Origin: Callaeas wilsoni
Lineage: Eukaryota > Chordata > Aves > Passeriformes > Callaeidae
Direction: 5' to 3'
Assembly: GCA_013398955.1 (NCBI GenBank)
Contig: VWPU01009676.1
Location: 90,140-154,139 of the forward strand
DNA length: 64,000 bases
Positions 13,301 to 24,071 of this stretch are shown in pieces. The position numbers were made by a program, and so were the translations under genes. A model generated the notes under the pieces. The model worked only from the letters and a program-made list of their open reading frames with translations. It did not search any database and was not told the origin of the DNA. Numbering within the stretch: the stretch's first letter is position 1; every line of letters starts with the position of its first letter.

Positions 13301-16300
13301 GTTGTTTTGCTTATGGGCTTTGTGGGGTCTGACAGCCTTCATATCAGTTTCTCCAGATGGGCAGTTTGAAAAAAAAAAATTCTTCTGTTCATAAGGCAAA
13401 CCAGTCTGGTCTGGGTCCCATAAAAGACAACCCAAAATCCAAGAACATGACCAATATAGTCATTATCAGGGAAAGGCTCTGCCAAGATACCTCAGGATTT
13501 TCTACAGAGATTAGAGGAATTTATTAATGGCATAAAAACACAAGGACTATATAACCTCTGTACATGTGCCAGTAAACTTCTTGATCTGGAAATATATCTG
13601 CCAACAAAAAAAAAAGGAGCATCAAATTGTTACATCTTCTCACAGACCACCTTCTTGGTTCCTGAAAAAGACTGACTTTTTTTTTTTCTTTTTTTTCTTT
13701 TCTTTTTTTTTTTTTTAAACAGGAAACCTATTCAGTGCAAAACTATGTAAAGCACCTTCAGGACACTCTGGATATTTTCTATAAGGAGGTAAGCTTTTAA
13801 GATACCCTAGCAGGCTATGTTCCTGGCAAGTACACTGATATTTTTCTCACCTCTGATAGACTGTCAGTGATTATGTTTCATACAAGGTCATCTTTCAAAT
13901 AGCTGAAGTCAATCTGTTCCTCAGTGCTGCATTTCAACAACTGTATTACCTAATGCCCTGAGAATAACAGCTGCAGTTTCAGAAAAGCTGCGTGTTTCAC
14001 AGTATTTATGCGGTGGACCAAACACACCACGACCCTACAGCCAGTTTTCATGGCTAAACCAACCATAAACAGTTTCATTTACCCTAGAGCAAGTGCAAGT
14101 GTCCCAGGGAGCGAAGCAGCATTTCGGCTAGTTTGTACTAGCTGCTGGAATTCTTTTGGCTGACATCCACTGTATGTCTCCCTCCCCCTCCTTTTATACA
14201 TCATCCTTGCACATGCCATTGGCTGCAGCCAGCGCAGTTTGCACTGACTCCCTGACCTACGGATGGCACTTCTCGCTCTTTGTAGTGGTATCATGTTCTG
14301 TTATTTGTAACATGTCTGAATGTCTGGTTATTATCATCCTTGCAGCTCCCAAGAGTCTTTATCAACGTGGTGGAGATGCTAGAGTTCTCTGGACTGCGTC
14401 AAATCACAGCAAGCTCTTCAGAGTGCGCTTTGACAGCAAAGTAAGTGAGCAAAACAGCTCTTTGCCTATAAAGTGATTCTTTTTGGCTCAGTCTCAATTT
14501 CTACAGGAGCACATACATACTGAGCTCTCCAAGCTACTTGCATTGCTGCCTTTACCTGATGCACTAGTTCTCATCAACTTTCTATTATTTCTTCCAATAC
14601 TTCAGCTGAAAAGCATGCACCTGTAGATAGCAGTTATAACTTCTCAGCTCTAAGGGAGCATGACACAGCACAAGTCGACATATGATTGCTGTAGTGGTGA
14701 ACTTCAGAGGCTTTTTTGCCCAGCCATCCCCTAGTCAGCAGCGCAGGCCGACATCCCTGATTCCTCTCTTTGTATCCAGTGCTGCAGGCTGGGCTGCATA
14801 CAGCAGAGCACAACCAGGAACTGCTCCCCACACCTAATGAAGGAGACCAAAATCTTAACTCAAAGAACGTTGAGGGGCTTATTTTGGAAAGCAGCAGTGT
14901 CTTTAAAGGCATCAGAATGGACACAAAAAGGCTCTTTAGTCTTGCAGAGAAAGGTATAACAAAGACCAGTAGTTGGAAGGTGATGCCGAATGAATTCAAA
15001 TTAAGTCAGGCACAGATTTTTAAAAATACAAGTGATTAACTACAGGAACACGTGAAGTGTGTTTTTGGAAGCGAAAATAATGAATTGATGATCTTGCTTG
15101 ATGTCTTCGTATTCACTCCAAGCACATTCTTAGAAGATGAATTTCAGTGAGGCACAAGTTATTACCTCTTGTTATGAGGGTAACATAATAAAACAGAGTA
15201 GTGCAAGGACTCGGACTACATGAGAAATTTGTCTTTTTTAACTTTAAACACCCAGGTGTCTGAAAATCTACTGTAAGCCCATTCATGAGGTGGCTTTTCT
15301 TGTTATTCTAATACATATGATTTCCTGCTAATGTGTGGCATACTAAACACTTTTTTGTGTTTGACTCAAGAGCTGTGGATCCTGTAGCTCTTTCTGGCTG
15401 TGACAGGTGTTCACTTTGAAAAGTAAAATCAGTAGAGATTTTTCTTCTCTGAAGTATTTGTCCATTTCTAAGCCACCAAGGTGTCTCTCCCTTCTGCACG
15501 TGAGCTTTGAGCACCTGTCCTGAGCTTCTTGAATCAGACACACACTGCCAAAGAGCTGTGAATAGACTATTCTAGACTGGCTTTTAATTCTAGTATTTCT
15601 TTTGTTGAAGGAAAGTTTGCCCATGTTTCTTTAACCCGGAGGAAAATTCTTCTGAATTACAAGAAATGAAGAGAGTTAACAGAGATTTTCAGGTAATGCA
15701 CTGGTTCTGTAACTGGTCATGTTCACTTGTGTTCTTTATATTGCTTCCCTCACTGCCCTTCCTGTCATGCATATCCTCAGCAATACAGAGAGGGATAACT
15801 GGAAAACAACTTGGCTAGAGCCTAATCAAAACCCTACCCAGCTAACCAGTTAGTAGCAGTGCAAGTCTTTCCACATTGCCTAATGATTTGACCTCATTTC
15901 TGAGCTGGATGCAGATGGAGACCAGTTCTGTTTCCAGCTGCTGTTTCAACAGCCAAAAAGGATTTAGTAATGATGGCTGCTTTGTTGATATGTGTTTGTC
16001 TGTTATGAGTCCAATGAGTAGCTCACATGAATTAACATGTCACTGCAAGAGTGACAAATGACCTTGCATCAGCTGTTTTGTGGTTACTCTTAGCAGAAAA
16101 AATTAACTAAACCAACCATGGGCCAGCTTGCTATCTGAGAGTAACTTGTCATAGCCTCAGGCGTAAGATTCACTCAAAATTAACAGAGGCTATAAATAGC
16201 TATTGGAGCAGAAGCTTTTTCCATCGATGTTCTTATGAATACAGGAATCACTGTATCAGATCACATTATGCTCTCCATGCTGGCTCTGGCAGTGGCTGTT

Positions 16301-19300
16301 GTCCAATGAATCTGACAAAGCTCAAGAAATTCACCCTGGATAATGCTTGTGTAAGCCTGCTAGAGGGGTAATTTTCCTTAACTAGGGAAGAGGGATTAGG
16401 AATGTTTTGAGATATGACCAGGAGCATTAGCATTTATACCCATAAGATGGCAAGTTACAATGAGATAGGTTTCTTTATTTGTATGAATGTCTGTGACCAT
16501 AATTTTTGAAAGTGGCAGGTAATTTTTCAATGTTTAAGTTTTATTTTAATTCAAGCACACTTTTCTGAAAAATCAAGTGTGCTTCAGCCTCAAGTTGGCA
16601 TTCTGGACTCATTTGTCACTTGTAAAAATGTTGGCCTTATTCCTTTTTTATAATTTTCTGTAAATTTTAATCTCGTTGCAATTGTGGAGCTTTGGTTTCT
16701 ATAAGTAAGGTTTGAACTACTTTTTTCTGTGGGTTCTTTTTAAATTAAGCAACTTTATATTTTTTATGTTTTTATTTTTGTTTGAATTAACCCAACTTCT
16801 GTGCATTTTCCTCATGAAATTCTCTTCATGAACCAAATTATTTTCTTAGCCATTTTCTTGACTGCTTTATAACATTTAGCTGGATTTACACTAACGATTT
16901 ACGGCTTCCTACACTGAAAGATGTGTAATCTGCATATTTTTGATAGCTGACAAATGTTAGATGAGCCTCGCAAGTAACTCTTCTGTTTTCACTGATTACA
17001 CTGCATCCAGGCTGAAGCCTTGTGGCTGGTCAACAGCGGTCGGTACGAGCAGCGGGAGGACTTTGCTGTTGTCACGCAGCCGTTTTTCCGGAACACCTTG
17101 GTGCCCCTGGATAGCGTGAGTCCTGTTTTGCTTCCCCATTGTGCAAGAGCCAGTGTCTTGATTCCTCTTAAGCCGGTAAGACCTGTGCCACAAAGCACCG
17201 TGTTTTCTTCTCTTTGCACAGTCCAGTGGCACGGTGTGGAATCTGTGGTAAGAGCGAGAGAGGAGAAGCCAGGAAGTCTCACAAGAAAACAAGAAGGTTC
17301 ACAGTGCTGCCTGTGAATCAAAATGGCTTTAGGAAACATTCATAGTGTGCACCCATAAACTAGGCACCCTCTGACTTCCTCTAAACTGCATGTTGCTTCC
17401 CTTGTTGAGGAGGTTGGTTAGCATTCACCACAGTTTCTCGATTTAGGTTATGGAATGCGTTCAGGTTTTCTTCAAATGGAGACCAGCACTTGAATTTCTG
17501 ACTCATCCAAGCCTAGAAACAGGAAGCAGCCTTTGAAACCAAACACTAATTTTCCTCCTTTTCTCCAGCCTTAGCATTATATATGCTGTGTAGTTAGGGA
17601 TACAAATATCCAGCATGAATCCTAGTCAAAACAACCCACTTTTGCATAGTACTGATCCTTTTTTCATACCATCCCCATTCTTTTTTTTTCTGGCAGTCTA
17701 CAAGGTCGAACAATGGTTGCCATACAAGTAGTGATGAGGCAAATTCCCCCTAAGAGAGACATTTGCCTCAGTTGGATAAGCCCACCATTTTTATTGTTAT
17801 CAACAATTTGAACACCTGAAAGGTTGTAAATCTGAGTCACAGAAGTTTAAAAAGCAATAATAAGCAGTTTTCTATGGGTTCGGTACAAAATGGAATGCGG
17901 GTCAATGGCAGGGTGCGTGTAACAGCTGTGACTGTTGGCTTAATGATAAGTTTACTTTTGTTATGAAAATTTCCGTGTGAAGTTGAGCAGGCTGCATTAC
18001 ATAGAAGGTCTCAAGGTGCAGTGATCAGCCCATAGTTAGGAGCACCTAAGTTTATTTCCAGTCCAGTGTGAAAACATGACCATATTGCCTTTAGGAAGAT
18101 ACCAAAATTGTGAAGTGGGTATACCAAGTGCAGTACACTATTACAGATCTCAAAGAGTGAAATTTGCTGAGAAATACATTTTTGCTTTTATTGCAGACCA
18201 GCAAGCCAGATATGAGTTTCTTTGCTGCAGACTGCTTTCATTTCAGTGTAAGAGGCTATGCTGAGATGGCCATGGCTCTTTGGAATAACATGGTAAGGGG
18301 TTACAACTTAGATCCCTATGTGTTTGTGTAGCAGTATCTACAAAAGATCCTGAGGAAGGTGTCTGAAACAAAAGAGTAAGCAAGACATAAAATTGATACC
18401 CTAATAAGAGGGGGTTGCTCAACTCTGAGGTTCTTCTCACTCTGCATTGCTTAGGAATGTAATCCAAAGTGATCGTATTGATGAAACGGTGTAAGTCTTT
18501 GCTCATTCAAAATGAGAAGTATTGAGAGTCTTAATGTAATGAAAAATTCCTTTCTGATTTGGCAAATAACTTGCATTAAAACAAAAAGTCAGCCTACTTA
18601 AAGCCTAAATTCTGTAGGTTTGCTGAAAATGTCTGTTCAATGAGCTTGCCCTTCTTCAGTGAATTCTGTTATATTTATTAGGAAAACATATACGTGACTG
18701 AATTTTTGCTGCCATTAATAGTGTGGACATGTTGTACCACCCACTCTTGCATCTGAGGCAGTTTTAGTAGAGTCACTAAAACTAATGGGGGGCTGAAATC
18801 AAACTTATGATGCTCGTAATCACATTCCATCTGTCATTTTGGGGGAAATGATAGCTTTCGAATAGTGTTGGAAGAAGGTGTAAGAGGCACATGCTAGACT
18901 TGATAACTCCACGGTCACAGTTGCTTTCAGAAACGTTTCCCCACGTTGGGAGGAAGACTATGGCATTTTCATGCCACAGCAACGTTTTCTCCCCTTGTCT
19001 TGTAAACACCAGTACCCAAACACATTGTGCTAGAACACATCCTGCATCTTGGTTTGTACAAGAAACAAGCATAAATGGAGGGGAATTTCTTTTCCATCCA
19101 AGTAAAAGTTCAAGCAAGATAAGAAACTTACCAGATACCCCAGAATGATCTTGAGCAGAAGGACTGGAAAATGCAGGGCAGGAATCTGTGCAGTTGCCCA
19201 GTATAGCATACGAGCTGTAGGTCCAGGGTTATAGAATGTACAATGCATGCACATGCTTGGAGTAATTGACTTGTGCATGCACAGCAAATCTGCCTGTTTT

Positions 19301-22300
19301 CCATCAGGCTTCCCTGTCTGGGACTCCAGATGACAGCAGGCTGGTAGGCTTCACTCTGCTTCATAGCTTAAACAGGGCTAATGGTGGGCCAGAAACCCCA
19401 GGCAAATGCAGAAAAATTCAAATTGAGCATGGCTGAGGGTTTCAAGGAAAAAAAAAGAGACAGTACCTGGGCATATGGCAGTCTTAAATTGGTTTCTGTT
19501 GCCATGTGGTATTCCTATTGGCCATTACTCATTCCTGAATCACCATCAGGCTTTTTTCCTATGCCACCAGAGGTTTTTTTCTGTCCAGACTGTCACTCAT
19601 TTCCTACGCATATAAGGATATTGACACAAAGCTTTCTACTGGTGGCAGGGATCACGTTCTTACTGATGCAAAGCACAACTATTCCCTCCCATAGAGATCT
19701 GTTGGTCTATGCCAACTGCAGATATTACTGTTTACTATTTAAATGTAGTTCTTGTAACACATCCCTGCTTTTCCCTTGCAGTCCTTGTACGGCAAGGCTG
19801 TGCAAGCTTACTGTAAGGCTGTATTGTTTCCCTGTTCCCTGAAAAGCTCGGCAGGCTGCAGGCTTATGGCCAAATGACACGGATTCTTGTCAGTGCACAT
19901 AAAGGGCCAGACTGTGCCTGGCCACTGTGTGGGTATGCAGGGATTGGGATGGCTTACAAAGTCTCTCCCTCACCGTAATGTTCTTTGCCCTTTTTGTTTC
20001 GTGCGAAACAAATTGTGCTCCTGCTTTCTGAAGTCAGAGGACTCTGTCGTCTTAATGGGTTTCCACTGGTCCCAAACCCACCTTGTCAGGTCTTTGGCCA
20101 AGGTGAAAAGACACACGGACAGTGTGTTTGGCTTGTGTTCTGCCTCCATGCTTGCCACATACTCTAGAGGAGCTGTGGGTTTCTTCCAGAACTTGTCCAG
20201 TATGCTCATGGACTTGAGGATACTGTCATCTTCAAAGCTCAGAAGCTAATGCTCCTGAAGAACAGATTGCATAGCGATGAAGTAAGCATGGATGGTTACA
20301 GAATTTTGCATTTTATCATCTTTTGTCTGGGCTCTGTGCCAGAATCCTCACCAAATGCCCTGGCATGGGAAGAATTACAATTATCTACAAATAACCAGTT
20401 GCACCGCAGGCAGAATGCTGCAAGATAAGAGCCACACATCGTACAAATAACTGAGCTGTTCCCTTTAAGGTCCAACAAAACTACCAAATTCTGTCTTCAC
20501 TGCATTAGCTGGTGGGTGGGCCAAGTGATTAGGACTCATAAAAGAGTCCATCAGGACCCTACAACAATCAGCAAAACTTGGCATCCTGTTTTGCTTCTCA
20601 TCTTCTCTTCACTTGTTAGCTTTCTTCTCTTCCCTAGTTATATTTTTCTGTAGTTCATATGTTTCTATTTTTCAGTCTCTGCCAGCTTGTTTCTATTTTT
20701 AAAATTTTTTATTAAAAATGAACTAGAGAAAGAAAGTATTCCCAGTGTTTCCATATGAGAATCTTATGAACAGAATTTGTTTTTTCCATGTTGTGTTGGG
20801 CTTGTTGCTGTATTGTTTCTCTTCAGCATGCAGCTGACACTTTAATCCCTTGAGGACAGTAAATGCCTGTATGGACAACAGCAGAAGCAACAGCCGTCCT
20901 CTGCACTGTATTCCCAGAAGTGCTGGATGGCAACTTTGCAGTTCTCTATGGACCAATCTTGAAGTCATTACTTCAGGCACGTCCATGCAACAGTTGTAAA
21001 CACTTCAGTTAACGTGACTGAGCAAGCCTCTACTCGTTAGCTTAACTATGGCAACCAGTGCTATGTGCGCTCCTAGCCAAGCACAACTGCCTGCTATTAG
21101 CCTGGGCATATTTTATGTTGAGTTGCAAATGGGCTCAGGGTGAGCCTATGGTCAGCTATTGCAACTTAGCTGACAACTGATAATATAAAAGGCTCTGTTT
21201 AACTCGCTTCTTGCAAGATTGTGAACCTAGCCTCAGCTAAAACTCCCAGGGAATTTCTCATCTGAGTGAAGACTGCAAAGGTTGGCATTGTCCCATCCTC
21301 TAACTATAACTGTCATTTCTGAAGTAACTCCCATCCCCATGACACCTAGGCATCTTTATTTAAGTAATGTGCTAAGTAATATGTCTATCATCTGTCACGT
21401 GGGTTTTTGCCTTCGTGGTTTACACTGCCATTTGAGATGACTGCATGGCAGAACTGGGTGTAATAGTGAACCACTTTGCTTTAGCAGAATATTTAAAATA
21501 TGCTGTATTCAGACGAATGCAAAAGGAAGTAAGACTTATCCTATCCCTTGTTTCTGAGGGAGTTATTCTGCAGCCATTACATCAGATTCTCAGTCTTCAG
21601 TTCATGACTGTTAAAATGTTTGCAAACTTTCCTGTGCTCCTTCTACCACACTTCTTCACTACTGCAAGCACAAAAAGATTCGATAAGAAGTTGTAACTGT
21701 CTGAATCAAGAGAGTCTGAGAAGAAAAATATTCATCATTATGTTTAACATTGCTTTTCTCTTCTTCAGCTGGAGCCAGTTGGTGAAAAGCAGACTTACAA
21801 CAACTTTACCCATGACAGATCAAAACTCAAGTGTCCAAACCCTGTAAGTAAAGGTCAAGGTGCTCTCTCCATTAATTACCTCTGTTTTTTTCTCCTTTCT
21901 TCACACTGCTAAAGCTCTTTAAAAGAGTATCTTTGTGAAAGCTTCAAATAGCTAAAATATACTCCTGTTTTGTTACAGACAGGGAAATCTATTTAAGATT
22001 TAAGACAAAAAACTTTATCCTTACTGAAGTGGAAAGCCTCTCATTAAAGCTAGTTCTAATGAGTCTATGTATTTCCATTTGCTTGTTTGCAGCAAGCAAA
22101 TTAGGAAGTGATGCCACCACTCCTGATTCTGAGGCGGCTTCTTTTTTGTGTTCTCAGAATTTTCAGGCAGTAGAGCAGGAGAGTGTTTGGGCTAAGCTAG
22201 AGAGAAGGCAAAACCAGCTGATTGTCTAAAGGTCGACCGTTCCTCTCTGTGAATGGGCAATGGCATATTGTTGGAATACTGCTTGTTGAGTGGTCTGTGG

Positions 22301-22551
22301 TCAGTAAAGCCTTTGCTCTCCCTTTGTAGGAGAAACCTTTTCTTTCCACGCAAAGAAATAGTGGACTTGGAAATTCAGATCTCAGCTTGAAGAAAACAGA
22401 ATCTTCAGTCCCCTACTGGGCTGTCATTGTGACTGCAGTAGCCGGGGTCCTGGTGGGTTCTTTACTTGGCTGGGTTGTGTCACGAAGAAGAACCAAGAAG
22501 CGCCAACGGAAGGCTGACACAGAAAACAACATTAAAACAACCTCTCTGTAA
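1275..22551 (+). CDS. PLB1: PLB1, phospholipase B1 (membrane-associated), 3' part: 15 exons coding for repeat 4, TM helix and tail
   Basis: Join 1275-1346, 3516-3576, 4277-4335, 6821-6879, 8058-8101, 9334-9433, 10803-10854, 12615-12695, 13723-13788, 14346-14440, 15611-15692, 17011-17115, 18197-18292, 21769-21843, 22330-22551. All junctions are AG/GT and keep one frame: 422 residues, then TAA. PLB1 is a brush-border ectoenzyme with phospholipase A1/A2, lysophospholipase and retinyl-ester hydrolase activity, built of four tandem GDSL-lipase repeats on a single-pass membrane anchor. In local numbering, residues 1-47 are the tail of repeat 3 plus linker. Block I GDSLT is at 60-64 (Ser62), the block II Gly in SIGGD at 84-88, block III GGSD at 165-168 and block V DCFH at 304-307 (Asp304, His307). 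The TM helix is about 378-399, followed by a basic stop-transfer tail. Sequons lie at N12, N128, N242 and N336. The block III Asn of the GxND consensus is Ser167. The upstream repeats and signal peptide lie outside the window. Confidence 0.95.
2347..2475 (-). mobile_element. CR1 LINE, 3'-end piece, antisense
   Basis: Within a PLB1 intron. The sequence around 2354-2395 (ACTGAGGTTGGAAAGGACCTC) is the reverse complement of a CR1 3' end. The right edge is uncertain. It and the piece at 2789-3056 may be one copy split by about 310 bases of other sequence. Confidence 0.65.
2789..3056 (-). mobile_element. CR1 LINE fragment, antisense
   Basis: The reverse complement matches the familiar CR1 3' region, with landmarks AATGCTTGACTACTC, CTGGGAGAAGAGGCCGAC, CCCCTGAGCCTCC and CTCCAGGCTAAACAACCCCA in order. 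The antisense ORF 2723-2998 and the sense ORF 2742-3071 are by-products of this element. Confidence 0.9.
3516..3576 (+). CDS. PLB1: PLB1 exon b (linker before repeat 4)
   Basis: A 61-nt exon coding residues 25-44 plus one base, starting NWGSELSCP and ending in the VPTSV linker motif that precedes a GDSL repeat. Acceptor ttcag, donor gtgaga. The next intron (3577-4276) is 700 nt and shows nothing recognisable. Confidence 0.9.
4277..4335 (+). CDS. PLB1: PLB1 exon c (block I, catalytic Ser of repeat 4)
   Basis: A 59-nt exon carrying [19 protein letters not shown] (residues 46-64). The GDSL block I with nucleophile Ser62 is intact. Acceptor ttttag, donor gtgagt. The following 2.5 kb intron (4336-6820) has a few ORFs of up to 154 codons without any recognisable domain and no clear repeat. 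Confidence 0.95.
6821..6879 (+). CDS. PLB1: PLB1 exon d (TAVGA to RGLSW)
   Basis: A 59-nt exon coding residues 65-83 plus two bases. It continues block I (TAVGA) and ends in the conserved RGLSW motif that leads into block II. The next intron (6880-8057) contains a G-rich patch and a T16 run around 7070-7146. Confidence 0.95.
7071..7146. repeat. G/T-rich low-complexity tract with T16 run
   Basis: A GGGTGGGTGGG-type stretch is followed by T runs, within a PLB1 intron. It is the reverse image of the Lys/Pro-rich ORF at 6992-7195, which is not a gene. Confidence 0.8.
8058..8101 (+). CDS. PLB1: PLB1 exon e (block II, SIGGD)
   Basis: A 44-nt exon, split codons at both ends, coding [15 protein letters not shown] (84-98). 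The glycine of block II, an oxyanion-hole residue in SGNH/GDSL hydrolases, is present. The 1.2 kb intron after it (8102-9333) has a weak MIR-like stretch near 9060-9125 but nothing firm. Confidence 0.93.
9334..9433 (+). CDS. PLB1: PLB1 exon f (NILKKFNP to NATAR)
   Basis: A 100-nt exon coding residues 99-132. It starts with the [14 protein letters not shown] motif typical of PLB1 repeats and ends in a NAT sequon (N128). Acceptor aag after a T-rich tract, donor gtaagg. In the following intron (9434-10802) a 179-codon antisense ORF at 10279-10818 is judged fortuitous. Confidence 0.95.
10803..10854 (+). CDS. PLB1: PLB1 exon g ([13 protein letters not shown])
   Basis: A 52-nt exon coding residues 133-149, with the conserved DLPAQA motif. 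Acceptor ctcctag, donor gtaagt. The next intron (10855-12614) is 1.76 kb and locally GC-rich around 12100-12330, with no repeat or second gene recognised. Confidence 0.93.
12615..12695 (+). CDS. PLB1: PLB1 exon h (block III, GGSD variant)
   Basis: An 81-nt, phase-0 exon coding residues 150-176. It carries [18 protein letters not shown] (156-173). Block III in GDSL enzymes is normally GxND with an oxyanion-hole Asn; here the position is Ser167. The exon donor is the less common gtttgt. The following intron (12696-13722) ends in a long T-rich tract. Confidence 0.93.
13675..13716 (+). repeat. Extended polypyrimidine tract before PLB1 exon i
   Basis: About 40 bases of T with a few C end six bases before the acceptor AG at 13721-13722. 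It is probably an expanded splicing pyrimidine tract. Confidence 0.8.
13723..13788 (+). CDS. PLB1: PLB1 exon i ([15 protein letters not shown])
   Basis: A 66-nt, phase-0 exon coding residues 177-198, an amphipathic helix of the lipase fold. The acceptor aacag follows an exceptionally long pyrimidine tract (about 13675-13716). Donor gtaagc. The next intron (13789-14345) shows nothing notable. Confidence 0.93.
14346..14440 (+). CDS. PLB1: PLB1 exon j ([13 protein letters not shown])
   Basis: A 95-nt exon coding residues 199-229 plus two bases, with the conserved [10 protein letters not shown] strand-and-helix motif. Donor gtaagt. The following intron (14441-15610) contains no recognised element. 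Confidence 0.95.
15611..15692 (+). CDS. PLB1: PLB1 exon k (CPCF to MKRVNRDFQ)
   Basis: An 82-nt exon coding residues 231-257 after a split Lys codon. It contains the paired cysteines C233 and C235 and the N242-S-S sequon, then the conserved ELQEMKRVN helix. The acceptor after gttgaag is the only AG nearby that keeps the frame open; the next AG, four bases on, runs into a stop. The intron 15693-17010 holds nothing recognised. Confidence 0.88.
17011..17115 (+). CDS. PLB1: PLB1 exon l ([12 protein letters not shown])
   Basis: A 105-nt, phase-0 exon coding residues 258-292, with the diagnostic [18 protein letters not shown] motif. Acceptor tccag, donor gtgagt. The intron after it (17116-18196) has no recognised repeats. 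Confidence 0.96.
18197..18292 (+). CDS. PLB1: PLB1 exon m (block V, catalytic Asp/His)
   Basis: A 96-nt, phase-0 exon coding residues 293-324. It carries DCFHFSVRG with the block V pair Asp304 and His307, and ends in ALWNNM. The large intron that follows (18293-21768, 3.5 kb) shows no recognised repeat or gene; a protein-like but unidentified antisense ORF lies at 19970-20245. Confidence 0.96.
21769..21843 (+). CDS. PLB1: PLB1 exon n ([14 protein letters not shown])
   Basis: A 75-nt, phase-0 exon coding residues 325-349. It contains the LEPVG motif that ends every PLB1 repeat, the N336-F-T sequon and KLKCPNP. Acceptor cttcag, donor gtaagt. The intron 21844-22329 shows nothing notable. Confidence 0.96.
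22330..22551 (+). CDS. PLB1: PLB1 last coding exon (stalk, TM helix, cytoplasmic tail)
   Basis: A 222-nt exon coding residues 350-422 and TAA. It encodes a short juxtamembrane stalk, one hydrophobic helix (about 378-399, starting [11 protein letters not shown]), a stop-transfer cluster [11 protein letters not shown] at 400-410, and a short tail ending TTSL. This is the type I membrane anchor of PLB1. Confidence 0.95.
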   Translation, partial: EKPFLSTQRNSGLGNSDLSLKKTESSVPYWAVIVTAVAGVLVGSLLGWVVSRRRTKKRQRKADTENNIKTTSL

Positions 22552-22642
22552 CACAAGTGGAACAAACACCTTTCTCTGATGAGGCTGCTCTCTGCTGTGA
22601 CAGAGAGAGTAGCAGAATAAACAACCTGTTGGATACGAATGG
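22552..22642 (+). other. PLB1: PLB1 3' UTR with AATAAA polyadenylation signal
   Basis: AATAAA lies at 22616-22621, 65 bases past the stop codon; cleavage would be expected roughly 10-30 bases later. The 3' UTR would then be under about 100 nt. The 3' end given here is approximate. No other good signal precedes the LTR at 22748. Confidence 0.65.
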
Positions 22643-22742
22643 AGCTTCTTGGTTACCCAGGGATTTTGGGCCAAATAACATTGGTCAGTAATGTATTGTA
22701 GAATTATCTTCTGCAGACCAGTCAGGTGGAGGATGAAGTTCA

Positions 22743-22747
22743 AAGTA
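22743..22747. repeat. Left target-site duplication of the 22748-23315 LTR
   Basis: AAGTA, paired with AAGTG at 23316-23320. One mismatch in five fits an old insertion. Confidence 0.65.
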
Positions 22748-23315
22748 TGCTGTGGTTTCACGCCAGCTGGCAACTAAGTACCACACACTTGCTCGCTCAA
22801 TCCCCCTCAGTGGGATGAGGAGGAGAATTGGAAAAAGGTAAAACCCATGGGTTGAGATAGGAACAGTTTTAATAACTGAAATAAAGTAAAATTTAATAAT
22901 AATAATTGTAATGAAATGGGAAATAACAAAAAAGAGAGAAGAATAAAACTCAAGAAAAACAAGTGGTGCACAATTCAATTACCCATTGCCTGTTGACTGA
23001 TGCTCAGCCCGTCCTTGATCAGCAATCAGCCCCTCCTGGACTTCTTCCCCCAGTCTATATAGTAAGCATGCCATTCTAAGGCATGGAATATCCCTTTGGC
23101 CAGCTCAGGTCAGCTTTCCTGGCCATGTTCCCTCCCAGCTTCTTGTGCTGGCAGAGCACGGGAAACTGGAAAGTCCTTGGTTTAGAGTAAGCACTACTTA
23201 GCAACAACTAAAATATTGATTTGTTATCAACATTATTCTCATACTAAATCCTAAACACAGCACTGAACCACCTATTATGAAAAATATTAACTCTATCCCA
23301 GCTGAAACCAGGACA
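22748..23315 (-). mobile_element. Solo LTR of an avian endogenous retrovirus (ERVL-like), antisense
   Basis: This 568-bp block starts TGCTGTGGTTTCACGCC and ends CTGAAACCAGGACA, giving TG...CA termini. It is flanked by AAGTA (22743-22747) and AAGTG (23316-23320), a 5-bp target duplication with one mismatch. Read on the - strand it has a TATA-like CTATATAG at about 23055-23062 and an ATTAAA-type signal at 22868-22873, followed by an ATT-rich stretch. The terminal sequence resembles LTRs that are widespread in bird genomes. No internal gag, pol or env sequence is present, so it is a relic left by LTR-LTR recombination. It sits about 130 bp past the PLB1 poly(A) signal. Confidence 0.85.
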
Positions 23316-23320
23316 AAGTG
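23316..23320. repeat. Right target-site duplication of the 22748-23315 LTR
   Basis: AAGTG, partner of AAGTA at 22743-22747. Confidence 0.65.
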
Positions 23321-24044
23321 TTAAAAGCTTTTTCATTCTGGAGTCCCATTCTCTGTTTCATGAGTAATACTCAGGATGTCAATTGATTGCCCAAAGCAAG
23401 AACACCTGTTCATGCATCTTGGCTTCTTAATTGTGCATTTGTCCCTTTCTCTTATAAACCTCTATTTAAAATGTTAGAGACAAGTCCGTGATTGCAACCT
23501 GGTATTCCCCAATAGTAAGGTGTAAGTGAGATAAACAGCAGCTGCAATTTCACATGTGATATTCCAGCAAGACCACTGCGTTGAAGGTGCTGAGGTGATT
23601 CTGCATGGGCAAGTACAATGCCGTGGAAACATCTTTAAGCTGGCTTCTGAGCAACTTGGATCCATATGGCATCCCTGGTGCAGTGCTGGGCAGCACAAAT
23701 AGAATAACTGCAGGCTCTGTGCTGCCTTGGACTCCAGGCTCCTTTCATCTGGGGCTGGGTGTGGAGCTGGGCCATATCAGTCACTTCTCCTCCAGGGCTA
23801 AATAGCCTAGAGACAGTCCTGTATCCTCCTGTCCTCTCCTGTATGGGAGCTGGTTCCAGAATGAGTCTTCCTGTGATGAAGGAATTTCTTTGCTAGCAGC
23901 TAGTAAGGGGGTCTGAACAAAAATGCAGTACCTCCAAGCTAGCTGGGCTTAACCCTTTTCATAGGGCCTCTGTTGTGTTCAGGTCTCCCAGGCTGGAGAC
24001 TCCATGGCTATTATCCATAAAGAGCTTGCAAAGTTGTTTTTCAC

Positions 24045-24071
24045 TTTTTGTTTTGTTTTGTTTTGTTTTTT
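24045..24071. repeat. (TTTTG)n microsatellite
   Basis: About five imperfect units. Confidence 0.85.

Noticed and set aside
15615..15692. Alternative acceptor four bases downstream for PLB1 exon k
   Set aside because: The resulting frame hits a stop within a few codons, whereas the acceptor at 15610 keeps the PLB1 frame.
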